From assembly GCF_025061645.1 (NCBI RefSeq), contig NZ_JANYMP010000003.1, positions 1 through 64,000 of the forward strand: a stretch of DNA of 64,000 bases. The letters are read 5' to 3'. Source of the DNA: Umezawaea endophytica (lineage in GTDB: Bacteria; Actinomycetota; Actinomycetes; Mycobacteriales; Pseudonocardiaceae). Made by a program: the position numbers and the translations under genes. Within the stretch, counting starts at the first letter, position 1. Every line of letters begins with the position of its first letter. Of the stretch, positions 29,860 to 38,428 are shown piece after piece. A model generated the notes under the pieces. That model did not search any database. It was not told where the DNA came from and worked only from the letters and a program-made list of their open reading frames with translations.

Positions 29860-32095
29860 GCAGCACGTCGACGCCCTCCGGCAGCGCCGAGAAGGCCGTG
29901 CGGTCGTCGGTCAGCAGGGACAGCCGGGCGCCGCCGATGTCGAAGAACAGGCCGAGCACCTTCAGCCGCCCCTCGGCCACGGCGTCCCGCACGACCGGCA
30001 TCCGTTCCAGCGACGCCACCTGGACGGCGACGTTCACCATGGACAGCCGGTCCGCCACGGTCCCGGCGCGCGGGTCGGCGGGGTGGCCCGCGCGCAGCGC
30101 GGTGAGGCTGCCGACGCCCGAGCGGAGCCAGCGGCCAACCGGGTCGTCGGAGCCCGCCGCGCCGTCGAGCAGCGCCTGCATGCCGCCGCACCCCGAGTGG
30201 CCGCACACGACCAGCGCGGGGACGCGGAGGACCTGCACCGCGTAGTGCACCGAGGCGCCGACGCCGTCGTCGTCGAGGGGCGCGAGGTTGCCGACGTTGC
30301 GGACGGTGAACAGGTCGCCGGGGCCGCTGCTGGTGATCACGTTCGGCACGATGCGGGAGTCCGCGCAGGTCAGGAACATCGCCTGCGGCTCCTGGCCGTC
30401 GGAGAGGCCCTCGAACACCGGGCGCAGCAGCGGCGCCGAGCGGCGGTGGTACTCCTGGACTCCGGAGACCAGCGGACGGGCGGCCTCGTCGTGCTCGCTG
30501 TGGCGCTGGGCGGGGACGGTGGACTGCCAGGACGACCACGGGGCGAACCAGCGCGGCAGCACGGCCGCCGGGCCGCCGCGGGTCATGCCGCCCCGGATGC
30601 CCGACACCTCGTCCACGTGCACGACACCGCCGGTCTTCTCGTGCTGGTCGCGCCACATGGTCAGGTGCTCGTAGGTGGCGTGGTCGAGGAAGTCGACGGC
30701 GAGTTCGACGTCCACCGGCGCGCCGTCGGGCACGTGGGACAACACCCGCGACAGCCTCGGGATGGACAGGAAGCTCAGCGTGCCCTCGACGACGACCCGC
30801 CAGTGGTCGTGGCCGCCGGGCGCGGGGGTCCGCGAGACGCGCAGCTTCGCCCACACGACCCGGCGCAGCATCAGCGCCACCGACAGCGCGAACCCGATCA
30901 GCACGCCCATCAGCAGGTCGAGGAACACGACGCACCCGACGGTCGTCACGTACACGAGCAGCTCGGACTGGCGCTGGGCCGTGCGCACGTCGGCGACCTT
31001 CAGCAGCTTGATGCCGACGTAGACGAGCAGACCCGCCAGCGCGGCCATCGGCACCTGCTCCACCAGGCCGACCAGCGCCAGCGAGAACAGCAGCACCCAC
31101 ACGCCGTGCAGCACGGCCGACGCGCGGGTGCGCGCCCCCGCGGCCACGTTGGTGGAGCTGCGGACGATGACCCCGGTGACCGGCAGGCCGCCGAGCAGGC
31201 CGGACACGGTGTTCGCGGCGCCCTGGCCGACCAGTTCGCGGTCGAGGTCCGCCGCCTTGCCCCGGTCCTTGAGCTTGTCCACCGCGACCGCCGACAGCAG
31301 GCTCTCGACGCTCGCGATCACGGTCATGGTGAACACCGCCAGCGCGAGCGCGCCCCACTGCCCGCCGGGCAGCTCGGGCAGCCGCACCGAGTCGAGCAGC
31401 GAACCGGGCAGGTCGACCCTCGCCACGTCCCAGGACAGCGCCCACGCGAGCAGCGTCGCGGCGACGATCCCGACGAGCGAGGCCGGCACCGCGCGCACCG
31501 ACGGGGGCGTCAGCGGCCACAGCAGCAGCACGGCCAGCACCACGAGACCGACCACGGCCTCCCCGGTGCGCACGCCGAGGAGCTGCGCCGGGAGCTGGAC
31601 GAGGTTGTCCCACGCCCCCGTGCCCGGCGCGCCGCCGAGCAGGACGTGGAGCTGGGCGAGCGCGATCGTCACGCCGATGCCCGCGAGCATCCCGTGCACC
31701 ACGGCGGGTGAGATGGCGAGCGCGACGCGCGCGACCCGGCTCAGCCCGAGCACGACCTGGAGCAGGCCCGCGGCGACGGTGATGGCGCAGGTGACGGCCC
31801 AGCCGAACTGCTGGACGAAGCCCGCGACCACCAGGGTCAGCCCGGCGGCGGGCCCGCTGACCTGGAGCGGTGCGCCGCCGAGGAACCCGGCGACGACACC
31901 GCCCACGACGGCGGCGATGAGCCCGGCCGTGACCGGGGCGTCGGACGCGACGGCGATGCCGAGTGACAGCGGCATCGCCACCAGGAACACGACCAGCGAC
32001 GCGGACAGGTCGTACCGGGCATCCTCCCTGGCCCACCGGCGCACGGCGGCGCGGCGGGAACGTCGGTCGGTCGAGGGCGCGTCGCGTGGTTCCAC
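29855..32095 (-). CDS. SulP anion transporter fused to beta-carbonic anhydrase
   Basis: This 746-residue fusion has a SulP/SLC26 transporter with about 11-12 helices (start YDLSASLVVFLVAMPLSLGI; signature QVSGPAAGLTLVVAGF). A STAS-like linker (VVVEGTLSFLSIPRLSRVL) follows, then a C-terminal beta-carbonic anhydrase with zinc ligands in FLTCADSRIVP and VVCGHSGCGGM. It probably imports bicarbonate (or sulfate) and interconverts it with CO2 at the membrane. GTG 32095 is chosen for GGAGGA five bases upstream. The stop codon lies in the target-site duplication of the IS element, yet the protein end is preserved. Confidence 0.92.
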   Translation of the reverse strand: MEPRDAPSTDRRSRRAAVRRWAREDARYDLSASLVVFLVAMPLSLGIAVASDAPVTAGLIAAVVGGVVAGFLGGAPLQVSGPAAGLTLVVAGFVQQFGWAVTCAITVAAGLLQVVLGLSRVARVALAISPAVVHGMLAGIGVTIALAQLHVLLGGAPGTGAWDNLVQLPAQLLGVRTGEAVVGLVVLAVLLLWPLTPPSVRAVPASLVGIVAATLLAWALSWDVARVDLPGSLLDSVRLPELPGGQWGALALAVFTMTVIASVESLLSAVAVDKLKDRGKAADLDRELVGQGAANTVSGLLGGLPVTGVIVRSSTNVAAGARTRASAVLHGVWVLLFSLALVGLVEQVPMAALAGLLVYVGIKLLKVADVRTAQRQSELLVYVTTVGCVVFLDLLMGVLIGFALSVALMLRRVVWAKLRVSRTPAPGGHDHWRVVVEGTLSFLSIPRLSRVLSHVPDGAPVDVELAVDFLDHATYEHLTMWRDQHEKTGGVVHVDEVSGIRGGMTRGGPAAVLPRWFAPWSSWQSTVPAQRHSEHDEAARPLVSGVQEYHRRSAPLLRPVFEGLSDGQEPQAMFLTCADSRIVPNVITSSGPGDLFTVRNVGNLAPLDDDGVGASVHYAVQVLRVPALVVCGHSGCGGMQALLDGAAGSDDPVGRWLRSGVGSLTALRAGHPADPRAGTVADRLSMVNVAVQVASLERMPVVRDAVAEGRLKVLGLFFDIGGARLSLLTDDRTAFSALPEGVDVLH

Positions 32096-32231
32096 GTGGG
32101 TCCTCCGGGAGAGCGGTGGCGGTCCTGGTCCGGCACACCACTGGGCCGTTGGGCGGTACCTTTTCCGCCCACGTGCCTCCAAACGGCGCAAATGTCCGAT
32201 TGGTTCCCACCCTACGTGTTCGTGCGATTGC

Positions 32232-33101
32232 TCACAGTTCGTGGTCGACGCGCTGGAGCACGAAGTCGTACCTCGCCTTCAGGAACGGGACCGCGGACTC
32301 GCCGCCGTCCGGGGTCGGTCCGGCCTCCGCCGAGGTGAACGGAACGACGAGTTCGGGCTTCGTGCCGAACACGACGTCGCTGTCCAGGTACTCCGCGCCC
32401 TCCTGGAACAGGTGCGTGATCAGCCGCCGGTGGCCGGGGACGTCGATCAGGAAGTGGATGTGCGCGGGCCGGAAGTAGGAGATGTCGGTCCGGCCGATCA
32501 GGTCGCCAACAGGGCCGTCCATGGGGATCGCGTACCCCAGCGGCGCGATCGTGCGGACGAGGTACGAGCCGTCCTCGCGCGTCGTGTACTTGCCGCGCAG
32601 CCGGGCCTCGTCCACGTCGAGCTGGGACTCGTACGCGCCGTCGGCGTCGGCCTGCCAGACGTCGAGGACCGCGCCCGCGACCGGCTTGCCGTCCAGGTCG
32701 CGGACGAAGCCGTGGACGTAGAGCGGCGCGCCCTCGACGCCGTCGGACATGTCCGCGCCGAACGCGAGGTGCGGCGAGTCGTCGATGTGGAACGGCCCGA
32801 GCACGGTGGCCGGGGTGGCCGCGGGGTCGAACTGGTGGTTCATCTGCACGACGAGCATCGACAGGCCGAGCACGTCGGACGCGAGGATGAACTCCTCGCG
32901 CTTCTCGTCGCTGATGTCGCCGGTCCGCTGGAGCCACCGCACGGCGGCGGCCCACTCGTCCTCGCTGAGCCGGACCTCGCGGGCGAACTCGTGCAGGTGC
33001 CGCACGAGCGAGGTCATGACCTCGGCCAGCCGCGGGTCGTGGGCGGTCGCCCACCGCTGCTGCGCGAGTGCGGTGATGTCGTGCTCGGTCACCGGGGGCA
33101 T
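32232..33101 (-). CDS. Intradiol ring-cleavage dioxygenase (hydroxyquinol/catechol 1,2-dioxygenase)
   Basis: This 289-residue non-heme Fe(III) dioxygenase has the N-terminal helical dimerisation domain (about 1-100) and the catalytic beta domain starting VLGPFHIDDSP. Iron ligands are visible: tyrosines in GSYLVRTIAPLGYAIP and histidines in RPAHIHFLID. Length and the DVWQADADGAYESQ loop favour hydroxyquinol 1,2-dioxygenase, which gives maleylacetate, but catechol is possible. ATG 33101 has AGGGAGA upstream. It is the last gene of the CoA-transferase / lyase / dioxygenase set, under inferred IclR control. Confidence 0.9.
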   Translation of the reverse strand: MPPVTEHDITALAQQRWATAHDPRLAEVMTSLVRHLHEFAREVRLSEDEWAAAVRWLQRTGDISDEKREEFILASDVLGLSMLVVQMNHQFDPAATPATVLGPFHIDDSPHLAFGADMSDGVEGAPLYVHGFVRDLDGKPVAGAVLDVWQADADGAYESQLDVDEARLRGKYTTREDGSYLVRTIAPLGYAIPMDGPVGDLIGRTDISYFRPAHIHFLIDVPGHRRLITHLFQEGAEYLDSDVVFGTKPELVVPFTSAEAGPTPDGGESAVPFLKARYDFVLQRVDHEL

Positions 33102-33140
33102 CGTCGTCTCCCTGTGCTTCTCGGGGTGGTGGTCTGCGGC

Positions 33141-33170
33141 GGTCACGGCTGGGGCGGTCACGGCTGGGGC
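33141..33170 (-). repeat. Tandem 15-bp duplication at the lyase stop codon
   Basis: GGTCACGGCTGGGGC is repeated head to tail at 33141-33155 and 33156-33170. The lyase stop (33158-33160) is in the second copy, so codons PQP-stop are present twice. Confidence 0.9.
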
Positions 33171-33952
33171 GGCACCGGGCGGCTCGCCCGGTCGACCGAC
33201 AGGAAGATGTCGTTGGCGACGGGGTCGCGCAGCTCCTCGGCGAGCTGGCCGATCAGCCCCGCGGTGCGGGCCAGCAGGGCGAAGCCGCGCAGCAGCTCCA
33301 GCGGCAGCCCGAGGTCGGCCAGCGCGGCGCCGCACACCCCCGCGCCGTTGAGGGGCAGCGTCTTGCCGAGCACCCGCGAGTGCGTGCGGCCGATGGCGTC
33401 GAACAGCCTCAGGTGCGGCCCGAACAGGCTCTCCTCGCGGGCGATGGCCATCAACCTCGGGGTGCGCGGGTCGCCGTTCTTGTGCACGTGGTGGCCGAGG
33501 CCGGGGATGAACTCCCCCCGTTCCCGCCGGGCGCGCACGGTGGCCAGTGCCACCTCGTCCCACCCCGCGTCGTCGTCGGGGACCTCGTCCAGCGTGGACA
33601 GGACGTCGTGCAGGAACCGGCCGCAGTCCTCGGTGACGCCGAGGAAGCGCGAGCCGCCGCCGAGCAGGCCCGCGGCCAGCGCGCCCTGGATGGAGTCCGG
33701 CGCGGACAGGTAGGTCAGGCGGGTGACGATGGCGGTCGGCGTGAAGCCGTGGTCGGCCAGCGCGGCGAGCACGGCCTCGAACACCCGCACCTCGCCCCAG
33801 CTCGGCCGCCGCTGCGTCGCCAGCCAGAACGCCAGCTCGCCGAAGCCGACGGTGCCCATGACGTCCTGGGCGAGGTCCTGCCCCAGCAGCGTGATGGTGG
33901 TCGGGTCGGACGCGCCGAGCGCCGTCCCGTACGTGCGCGGCTCGTCAGCCAT
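33158..33952 (-). CDS. Citrate-synthase-family lyase (citryl-CoA lyase-like)
   Basis: This 264-residue small citrate-synthase-fold protein contains the active-site region FIPGLGHHVHKNGDPRTPRL and the closing segment VCGAALADLGLPLELLRGFA. Short members of this family in actinobacterial catabolic loci are annotated citryl-CoA lyase; cleavage or condensation of an acyl-CoA is expected. ATG 33952 overlaps the end of the CoA-transferase gene by 8 bases, so the two are coupled. With the CoA-transferase it probably handles the acid released downstream of ring cleavage. Confidence 0.85.
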   Translation of the reverse strand: MADEPRTYGTALGASDPTTITLLGQDLAQDVMGTVGFGELAFWLATQRRPSWGEVRVFEAVLAALADHGFTPTAIVTRLTYLSAPDSIQGALAAGLLGGGSRFLGVTEDCGRFLHDVLSTLDEVPDDDAGWDEVALATVRARRERGEFIPGLGHHVHKNGDPRTPRLMAIAREESLFGPHLRLFDAIGRTHSRVLGKTLPLNGAGVCGAALADLGLPLELLRGFALLARTAGLIGQLAEELRDPVANDIFLSVDRASRPVPPQP

Positions 33953-35111
33953 GGTCGTCCTCCGAGAGCCACTTCCGCAGTTCGACGCCGTGCTCGTCCA
34001 GCCCCGGCGGGGGCAGGTCGTAGACGGCCGGGGTCGCGGAGAACCGGATCGGGTGCCGCGTCGTGGGCACGGACCGCTCGCCCGCGCCGACGTGGACCAC
34101 GGGGTCGAGGCCGAAGCGCTCGGCCATCGCGAACCCGCCGTCGATCGTGCCGATGGGCGCGCACGGGACCCCGACGTCCACCAGCGCGTCGAACCACTCG
34201 ACGGCACCGCGCTCGGCGAGGCGTTCGACCAGGATCGGCCGCAGCTCCTCCCGGTTGGCCGTGCGGTCGGCGTTGCGGGCGAAGCGCGGGTCGTCGGCCG
34301 TCCCTGGCGTGCCGAGCACGGTGCACAGCCTGCGGAACTGGCCGTCGTTGGCGGCGGCCACGATCAGGTCGTCGTCCGCCGTGGGCAGCGGCTCGTACGG
34401 GAAGACGCTCGGGTGCGCGTTGCCCATGCGCAACGGCACGACCCCGCCCGCCACGTACGCGGAGCTGTGGTTCACCAGCCCGGTCAGCGCCGACGACAGC
34501 AGGTTGACCTCGACGTGCTGGCCCTCTCCGGTGGCGTCGCGGTGGCGCAGCGCGGCCAGGATGCCGATCACCGCGTGGTTCCCGGCCATCACGTCGAACA
34601 CCGAGATCCCCGCGCGCATCGGCGGGCCGTCCGGTTCGCCGGTGAGGCTCATCAGGCCGGACATCGCCTGGACCATCAGGTCGTAGCCCGGCACCTTGGC
34701 GCCCGCGCCGGAGCCGAACCCGCTGATCGAGGCGTACACGACGCCGGGGTTGGCCGCGCTCACGTCGGCGTAGCCGAGCCCGAACCGCGCCATGCCCCCG
34801 GCCTTGAAGTTCTCGATCACCACGTCGGCGCGGCCCGCGAGCTCGCGCGCGAGCACGACGTCGGCCTCGTCGCCCAGGTCGAGCGCCACCGAGCGCTTCC
34901 CGCGGTTGACGCCCAGGTAGTAGGTCGAGATGTCGTCGCGCACCGGCGGTGTCCAGGTCCTGGTCTCGTCGCCCTGCGGGGCCTCGACCTTCACCACCGT
35001 CGCGCCGAGGTCCGCCAGCAGCATCGTGGCGTACGGGCCTGCCAGCACTCGGGAGAAGTCGGCGACGAGCACACCCGACAGCGGTCCGGCCGCGGTCTTC
35101 GATTCAGCCAT
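33945..35111 (-). CDS. CaiB/BaiF family III CoA-transferase
   Basis: This 388-residue family III CoA-transferase has the N-terminal signature VLVADFSRVLAGPYATMLLA with DLGATVVKVE, and the catalytic aspartate region YLGVNRGKRSVALDLG. The central part (VPGYDLMVQAMSGLMSLTG) is typical of formyl-/succinyl-CoA type enzymes. ATG 35111 is preferred (GAGGGTGGAG upstream) over GTG 35117. It is the first gene after an 18-bp palindrome that matches the site before the divergent amidohydrolase, so IclR control is inferred. Confidence 0.9.
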   Translation of the reverse strand: MAESKTAAGPLSGVLVADFSRVLAGPYATMLLADLGATVVKVEAPQGDETRTWTPPVRDDISTYYLGVNRGKRSVALDLGDEADVVLARELAGRADVVIENFKAGGMARFGLGYADVSAANPGVVYASISGFGSGAGAKVPGYDLMVQAMSGLMSLTGEPDGPPMRAGISVFDVMAGNHAVIGILAALRHRDATGEGQHVEVNLLSSALTGLVNHSSAYVAGGVVPLRMGNAHPSVFPYEPLPTADDDLIVAAANDGQFRRLCTVLGTPGTADDPRFARNADRTANREELRPILVERLAERGAVEWFDALVDVGVPCAPIGTIDGGFAMAERFGLDPVVHVGAGERSVPTTRHPIRFSATPAVYDLPPPGLDEHGVELRKWLSEDDHG

Positions 35112-35132
35112 CTCCACCCTCGCTGTCCGTCT

Positions 35133-35150
35133 GACGGACAGGTGTCCGTC
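35133..35150. promoter_or_regulatory. IclR-type operator 1 (CoA-transferase operon)
   Basis: Perfect palindrome GACGGACAGGTGTCCGTC, with the same CGGACA-NN-TGTCCG core as the site at 36123. A further TGTCCG half lies immediately downstream (35124-35129). Confidence 0.8.
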
Positions 35151-35204
35151 TTTTCGCCAGCATTCGCGCGGGGAGCGGCCAAGTCAAGTGCCGGGACGAT
35201 CGGG

Positions 35205-36008
35205 TCAGGCGGGGCGGACCTCGACCTGCGGGCGGGACTCCACCAGCGACCAGTCGGCCGAGACGTCACCGGCCGCGCGCAGCAGGAGCGGCAGGTATTC
35301 GCCGGTCAGGACGTCGACCGAGGTCTCGGCGGCGTGCACGGTCACGTTCATCGCCGCGCGCACCGCGCCGGTCCCGTCGCGCACCGGCACCGCGACCGAC
35401 CGGACGCCGGGGGCCAGCTCCTCATCCGCCAAGGCCCAGCCCCTCGCCCGGACCACGGCCAGCTCGGCTTCGAGCCCGGCGACGTCGAGCGGCGCGTCGG
35501 GCAGGCCCGACCTGCTGGTCTCGGCCAGCACGGCCTCCCGCGCGGACCGGTCGAGCGCGGCCAGCAGCACCTTGCCCTGCGACGTGCGGGCCGCCGGGAA
35601 CCGGGTGCCGACCTCGACCCGCAGCGCGATGATCTTGGGAACGGCCACGCGGGCGATGTAGACGATGTCGGAGCCGTCGAGCTGCGACATCGACGACGAC
35701 TCGCCGGTCCGCCTGACCAGCCCTTCGAGGTGGGGACGGGCCACGTCCCACATCCCGAGCGCGCCGACGTAGGCCATCCCGAGCCGCAGCACCCTGGGCG
35801 TCAGCGTGTAGACGGCGCCGTCCGCGCGCACGTAGCCGAGTTCCTGGAGCGTCAGCAGCAGCCTGCGCACGGTCGGCCGGGCCAGCCCGACGGCGGTCGC
35901 GACCTCGCTCAGGCTCATCCGCGGGTGGTGCTCGTCGAAGCAGCACAGCACGTCGAGCCCGCGGGCCAGCGCCTCGACGAAGTCGGGTCCCGTGCCACGT
36001 CCGGCCAC
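35205..36008 (-). CDS. IclR-family regulator
   Basis: This 267-residue IclR protein has an N-terminal winged helix (MSLSEVATAVGLARPTVRRL, then LLTLQELGYV) and a C-terminal effector domain (SSSMSQLDGSDIVYIARV; FPAARTSQGKVLLAAL), the PcaR/PobR-like type that senses aromatic acids. GTG 36008 has GAGGAGG five bases upstream. It sits between the amidohydrolase/reductase operon and the CoA-transferase operon, with its putative operator copies at both promoters, which makes it the local regulator. Confidence 0.93.
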   Translation of the reverse strand: MAGRGTGPDFVEALARGLDVLCCFDEHHPRMSLSEVATAVGLARPTVRRLLLTLQELGYVRADGAVYTLTPRVLRLGMAYVGALGMWDVARPHLEGLVRRTGESSSMSQLDGSDIVYIARVAVPKIIALRVEVGTRFPAARTSQGKVLLAALDRSAREAVLAETSRSGLPDAPLDVAGLEAELAVVRARGWALADEELAPGVRSVAVPVRDGTGAVRAAMNVTVHAAETSVDVLTGEYLPLLLRAAGDVSADWSLVESRPQVEVRPA

Positions 36009-36122
36009 CCGAACCTCCTCGCCGTCCCGTTGGTGCCCGTGCGGCGTGATGGTCGCACAGCGACTCCACAGTAACCCTTGACAGGCCACGGGACACGCAC
36101 GAAAGTAACCCAACGACCGCAC

Positions 36123-36140
36123 AGCGGACATCTGTCCGCT
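36123..36140. promoter_or_regulatory. IclR-type operator 2 (amidohydrolase operon)
   Basis: AGCGGACATCTGTCCGCT has 8-bp arms around TC. It shares CGGACA-NN-TGTCCG with 35133-35150 and lies 46 bases upstream of the amidohydrolase start. Confidence 0.8.
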
Positions 36141-36185
36141 AGTCGATCAGCAGGTCAGTCGAGGCGCTACAGCAAGGTGACCGAC

Positions 36186-37658
36186 ATGAATCCTGACGAG
36201 GTCAGGGCGGCCAACGGCGGCCGTCCGATCGTCTTCCGCAACGCCACCGTCCTGACGATGGACGGCCAGGGCGTCCTCACCGACACCGACGTCCTGGTCG
36301 TCGGCGAGGACATCGCCGAGGTGGGGCGCTCGATCGCCGCCCCGGACGGCGCGCTGGAGGTCGACGCGTCCGGGGGCGTCGTGATGCCCGGCATGGTCGA
36401 CACGCACCGCCACATGTGGCAGACCGCGCTGCGCGGCCTCGGCGCCGACTGGACGCTGTCGCAGTACTTCGTCTTCTACTACCTGACCTGGGGCAAGGTG
36501 TTCCGGCCCGAGGACATCCGGGCGGGCAACCTGCTCGCCGCGGCGGAGGCTCTCGACGCCGGGGTCACCACGACCGTCGACTGGTCGCACGGCCTCCAGA
36601 CGATCGAGCACGGCGAGGCGGCGCTCGACTCGCTGCGCTCCTCCCCCGGCCGGTTCGTGCTCGCCTACGGCAACCTGCTCGGCGCGCCGTGGGAGTGGAC
36701 GAACAGCCCTGAGTTCCGCTCGTTCGTCGCCCGCGAGTTCTCCGGCCGCGACGACATGCTCGGCCTCCAGCTCGCCTTCGACGTCACCGGCGACCCGGCG
36801 TTCCCGGAGAAGGCCGCCTTCGAAGCCGCCCGCGAACTCGGCCTGCCGGTCACGACCCACGCGGGCGTGTGGGGCGCGACCACCGACGAGAGCATCAGGC
36901 TGATGTGGGACGGCGGGTTCATGAACCCCGACGTCACCTACGTGCACGCCGCGTCCCTCAGCGAGGACTCCTACCACCGGATCGCCGCGAGCGGCGGCTC
37001 CGTGTCCGTGGCCGCCGAGAGCGAGATGAACGCCGGTCAGGGCCACCCGCCGACGTGGCGGCTGCGCAAGCACTCCATCCCCGTGTCGCTGTCGATGGAC
37101 ACCAGCGTGTGGAACAGCGGCGACCTGTTCTCCGCCATGCGCGCGACCATGTCCGCCGACCGCACCCACGAGCACATCGCGGCGCACGACAGCGGCGACA
37201 CCGTGGTGCACAACAGGTTGCGCGCCGAGGAGGTCGCGCACTGGGCGACCGTCGGCGGCGCGAAGGCGCTGGGGCTGGACGACCGGATCGGCACCGTCAC
37301 CGCGGGCAAGAAGGCCGACCTGGTGCTGCTGAAGAACGACCGGTCGCCCGCGATGTACCCGATCCTGCACCCGTACGGCACGGTCGTGTTCCAGGCGGGT
37401 CGCGGCGACGTGCACACCGTGCTGGTCAACGGGCGGGTCGTGAAGCACGAGCACGAGTTGGTCGGCGTCGACCTGCGCGGCGCCAAGGACGCGGTGGCGA
37501 ACACCGTCGACCACGCCCGCGGCGCGATGGGCGAGGAGGCGTGGCTGGAGAGCATGACGCCGCAGCTCCCGACCGACGAGCGGATCCCCAACCCGTACAC
37601 CTACACCGAGTACACCGGCGCCGAGTCCGGCCACCGTCCCCAGCAGGAGCTGGAGTGA
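36186..37658 (+). CDS. Amidohydrolase (chlorohydrolase/TrzA-SsnA type deaminase family)
   Basis: This 490-residue metal-dependent hydrolase has a first metal motif VDTHRHMWQ (His74, His76), a second histidine in VTTHAGVWGAT, and a catalytic aspartate in SMDTSVWNSGD. N- and C-terminal beta-sandwich parts (FRNATVLTMDG; KKADLVLLKNDRSPAM) frame the TIM barrel. Family members deaminate or dechlorinate nitrogen heterocycles. ATG 36186 has AAGGTG six bases upstream. It is coupled to the FMN reductase by GTGA and divergent from the IclR gene. A role in opening or preparing the aromatic substrate of the locus is inferred. Confidence 0.9.
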   Translation: MNPDEVRAANGGRPIVFRNATVLTMDGQGVLTDTDVLVVGEDIAEVGRSIAAPDGALEVDASGGVVMPGMVDTHRHMWQTALRGLGADWTLSQYFVFYYLTWGKVFRPEDIRAGNLLAAAEALDAGVTTTVDWSHGLQTIEHGEAALDSLRSSPGRFVLAYGNLLGAPWEWTNSPEFRSFVAREFSGRDDMLGLQLAFDVTGDPAFPEKAAFEAARELGLPVTTHAGVWGATTDESIRLMWDGGFMNPDVTYVHAASLSEDSYHRIAASGGSVSVAAESEMNAGQGHPPTWRLRKHSIPVSLSMDTSVWNSGDLFSAMRATMSADRTHEHIAAHDSGDTVVHNRLRAEEVAHWATVGGAKALGLDDRIGTVTAGKKADLVLLKNDRSPAMYPILHPYGTVVFQAGRGDVHTVLVNGRVVKHEHELVGVDLRGAKDAVANTVDHARGAMGEEAWLESMTPQLPTDERIPNPYTYTEYTGAESGHRPQQELE

Positions 37659-38221
37659 CGACGATCCTGGCGATCTCGGGGAGCTTGCGCGCCGCGTCGC
37701 TCAACACCGCGCTGCTGCGCGCGGCGCGCGAGCACTCCCCCGAGGGTGTCGAGGTGGTGCTGTACACCGGCCTCGCGGACGTCCCGCACTACAACGGCGA
37801 CCTGGACGACGACCACCACCTGCCCGCCGCCGTGGCCGACCTGCGGGCGCGCATCGGCGAGGCCGACGGCCTGCTGGTCGCGAGCCCCGAGTACAACCAC
37901 TCCGTGCCCGGCGTGCTCAAGAACGCCATCGACTGGGCGTCCCGACCGAAGGGCGCGTCGGCGTTGCAGGACAAGGACATCGCCGTCATCGGCGCGTCCA
38001 CCGGCAACTTCGGCACGGCCCGCGCGCAGATCGCGCTGCGCCAGGTCTTCGCGGCCACCCACAGCCGCGTGCTGCTCAGCCCCGAGGTGCTGGTGTTCAC
38101 CGCGCACCAGCGGTTCGACGGGGCGGGCGACCTGCACGACACCACCACGGCCGACCTGCTCCGCGAAACCCTGGCCGCGCTGCGCGACCAGATCGCCGAC
38201 AGGCGCGCCCCGGCCCGCTGA
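37655..38221 (+). CDS. NADPH-dependent FMN reductase
   Basis: This 188-residue flavodoxin-fold protein has the FMN phosphate loop ILAISGSLRAASLNTALLRA, the LLVASPEYNHSVPGVLKNAI loop and the IGASTGNFGTARAQ segment, as in chromate/azo/quinone reductases of the ChrR/YieF type. It may reduce a quinone intermediate or supply reduced flavin. GTG 37655 overlaps the amidohydrolase stop. A 13-bp inverted repeat lies downstream. Confidence 0.92.
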   Translation: MTTILAISGSLRAASLNTALLRAAREHSPEGVEVVLYTGLADVPHYNGDLDDDHHLPAAVADLRARIGEADGLLVASPEYNHSVPGVLKNAIDWASRPKGASALQDKDIAVIGASTGNFGTARAQIALRQVFAATHSRVLLSPEVLVFTAHQRFDGAGDLHDTTTADLLRETLAALRDQIADRRAPAR

Positions 38222-38249
38222 CGGGGCCGTCCTCAATGGACTGACAGGG

Positions 38250-38300
38250 TCCACGAGTGCGCTCGGGTAAACCGTCGAATTACCAACGCGCACTCGTGGA
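38250..38300 (+). terminator. Long-loop inverted repeat after FMN reductase
   Basis: TCCACGAGTGCGC (38250-38262) and its exact complement (38288-38300) are separated by 25 bases. It may be a terminator for the upstream operon or a regulatory site for the ABC operon, whose promoter-like TTGCGC/TATACT hexamers follow directly. Confidence 0.5.
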
Positions 38301-38305
38301 ACCCG

Positions 38306-38332
38306 TTGCGCGCCAACGACCCTGCCTATACT
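38306..38332 (+). promoter_or_regulatory. Promoter-like hexamers before the ABC operon
   Basis: TTGCGC (38306-38311) and TATACT (38327-38332), spaced 15 bases. The spacing is shorter than ideal, but TATACT is a good -10. About 96 bases of leader precede the ATPase gene. Confidence 0.4.
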
Positions 38333-38428
38333 GCGAACGCGGTACAGCCGGTTGATGCCGCCGTACGACGCCTTTCCGGCTCGACCCGACGACTCTTGCG
38401 GGACAACGACGATCCCCCAGGAGAAGTG

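Noticed and set aside
35181-35190. AAGTCAAGTG, identical to the left half of the TetR operator at 5880-5889
   Set aside because: The second arm is missing and no promoter is close; chance match.
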